Below, piece by piece: positions 63,795 to 64,000 of a DNA stretch of 64,000 nt. The stretch is from the NCBI GenBank assembly GCA_008360975.2, contig CM039182.1:145642656-145706655 (forward strand), given 5' to 3'. Origin of the DNA: Lichenostomus cassidix (taxonomy: Eukaryota > Chordata > Aves > Passeriformes > Meliphagidae). Within the stretch, counting starts at the first letter, position 1. Every line of letters begins with the position of its first letter. The position numbers and the translations under genes are program-made. The notes beneath the pieces are model-generated. The model made no database searches. It had not been told where the DNA came from and saw only the letters and a program-made list of their open reading frames with translations.

Positions 63795-63885
63795 ACTATT
63801 GGGTAAAATTTTATCAGTCATGTTATATGGCTCAGACTGGATGATTACAGTCACGGATTTTAGCCTCTGAATCTATGATTCTCTT
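63795..63885 (+). mobile_element. Ancient CR1 3'-end fragment
   Basis: Read on the minus strand, 'atcatagattcagaggctaa' is followed by 'gtaatcatccagtctgagcc', 'atataacatgac' and 'aaaattttaccca'. This resembles the last 90 bases of old CR1 elements of the type well preserved in turtles, whose tail repeats are atctatgatt-like. Because the tail lies on the right, the element is on the plus strand. Confidence 0.45.
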
Positions 63886-64000
63886 CTTCTCTCTTAGTCT
63901 TGTATTCTTCTCTCTCCCATCCTTGCATACTTCCCTCTCCTGTGGAACCAGACGCAGCACAGAATTATTTGGCTGTAATGCTTTTCTCTAGCATTTCCAG

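Noticed and set aside
1..64000. CRISPR array, operon, phage or bacterial defence system
   Set aside because: The window has avian retroelements, no operon-like gene packing and no spaced direct repeats, so prokaryotic systems are not expected or seen.

Overview
The window looks like non-coding DNA from a bird, probably a passerine-type genome. It is AT-rich, with roughly one third G+C by eye. It carries many copies of the avian non-LTR retrotransposon CR1, recognised by its 3' end: the 'ggaagggacc ttaaagatc' block next to the 'attctatgattctat' tail. It also carries solo or fragmentary endogenous-retrovirus (ERV) LTRs and microsatellites. I found no protein-coding exon, tRNA, rRNA or CRISPR array that I can support. 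Open reading frames are short (183 codons at most), and the longer ones fall in repeats, in low-complexity tracts or in sequence I cannot assign. The best reading is a gene desert or the inside of a very large intron; the sequence does not say which.

Layout. 1-13.5 kb is mostly unique AT-rich sequence with one CR1 tail (2.85 kb), one LTR fragment (8.3 kb) and an unexplained GC-richer block (11.5-12.05 kb). 13.5-14.9 kb holds two CR1 copies back to back, one retaining a decayed reverse-transcriptase region with an internal deletion. 17.4-26.2 kb has an ERVL-like LTR, three CR1 fragments and a (CCCCT/CCCT)n tract. 26.2-31.1 kb is nearly repeat-free. 31.1-33.2 kb has a CR1 tail and a well-preserved solo LTR with a near-perfect 6-bp target duplication. 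38.3-39.2 kb has a GC-rich LTR with CCAAT/TATA/AATAAA signals and an odd flank. 42.0-42.8 kb is a CR1 split by a short solo LTR, a clear nested insertion. 43.4 and 48.3 kb are CR1s of different ages. 49.2 and 50.7 kb are LTR fragments. 53 kb is a long (CCCTT)n array. 57-64 kb has further CR1 and LTR remnants.

No genes work together here. What can be read is the history of transposon insertion: an old, strongly diverged CR1 and MIR-like layer, younger CR1 tails, and LTRs that recombined down to solo copies. I did not find a previously undescribed biological system. The points most worth a second look are the nested LTR in CR1, the repeated-module LTR at 38.3 kb with a purine tract on the opposite strand beside it, the two CCCTT tracts, a perfect 11-bp hairpin at 44.17 kb and the unassigned GC-rich blocks. 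Family identifications rest on remembered consensus patterns, not on a database search.
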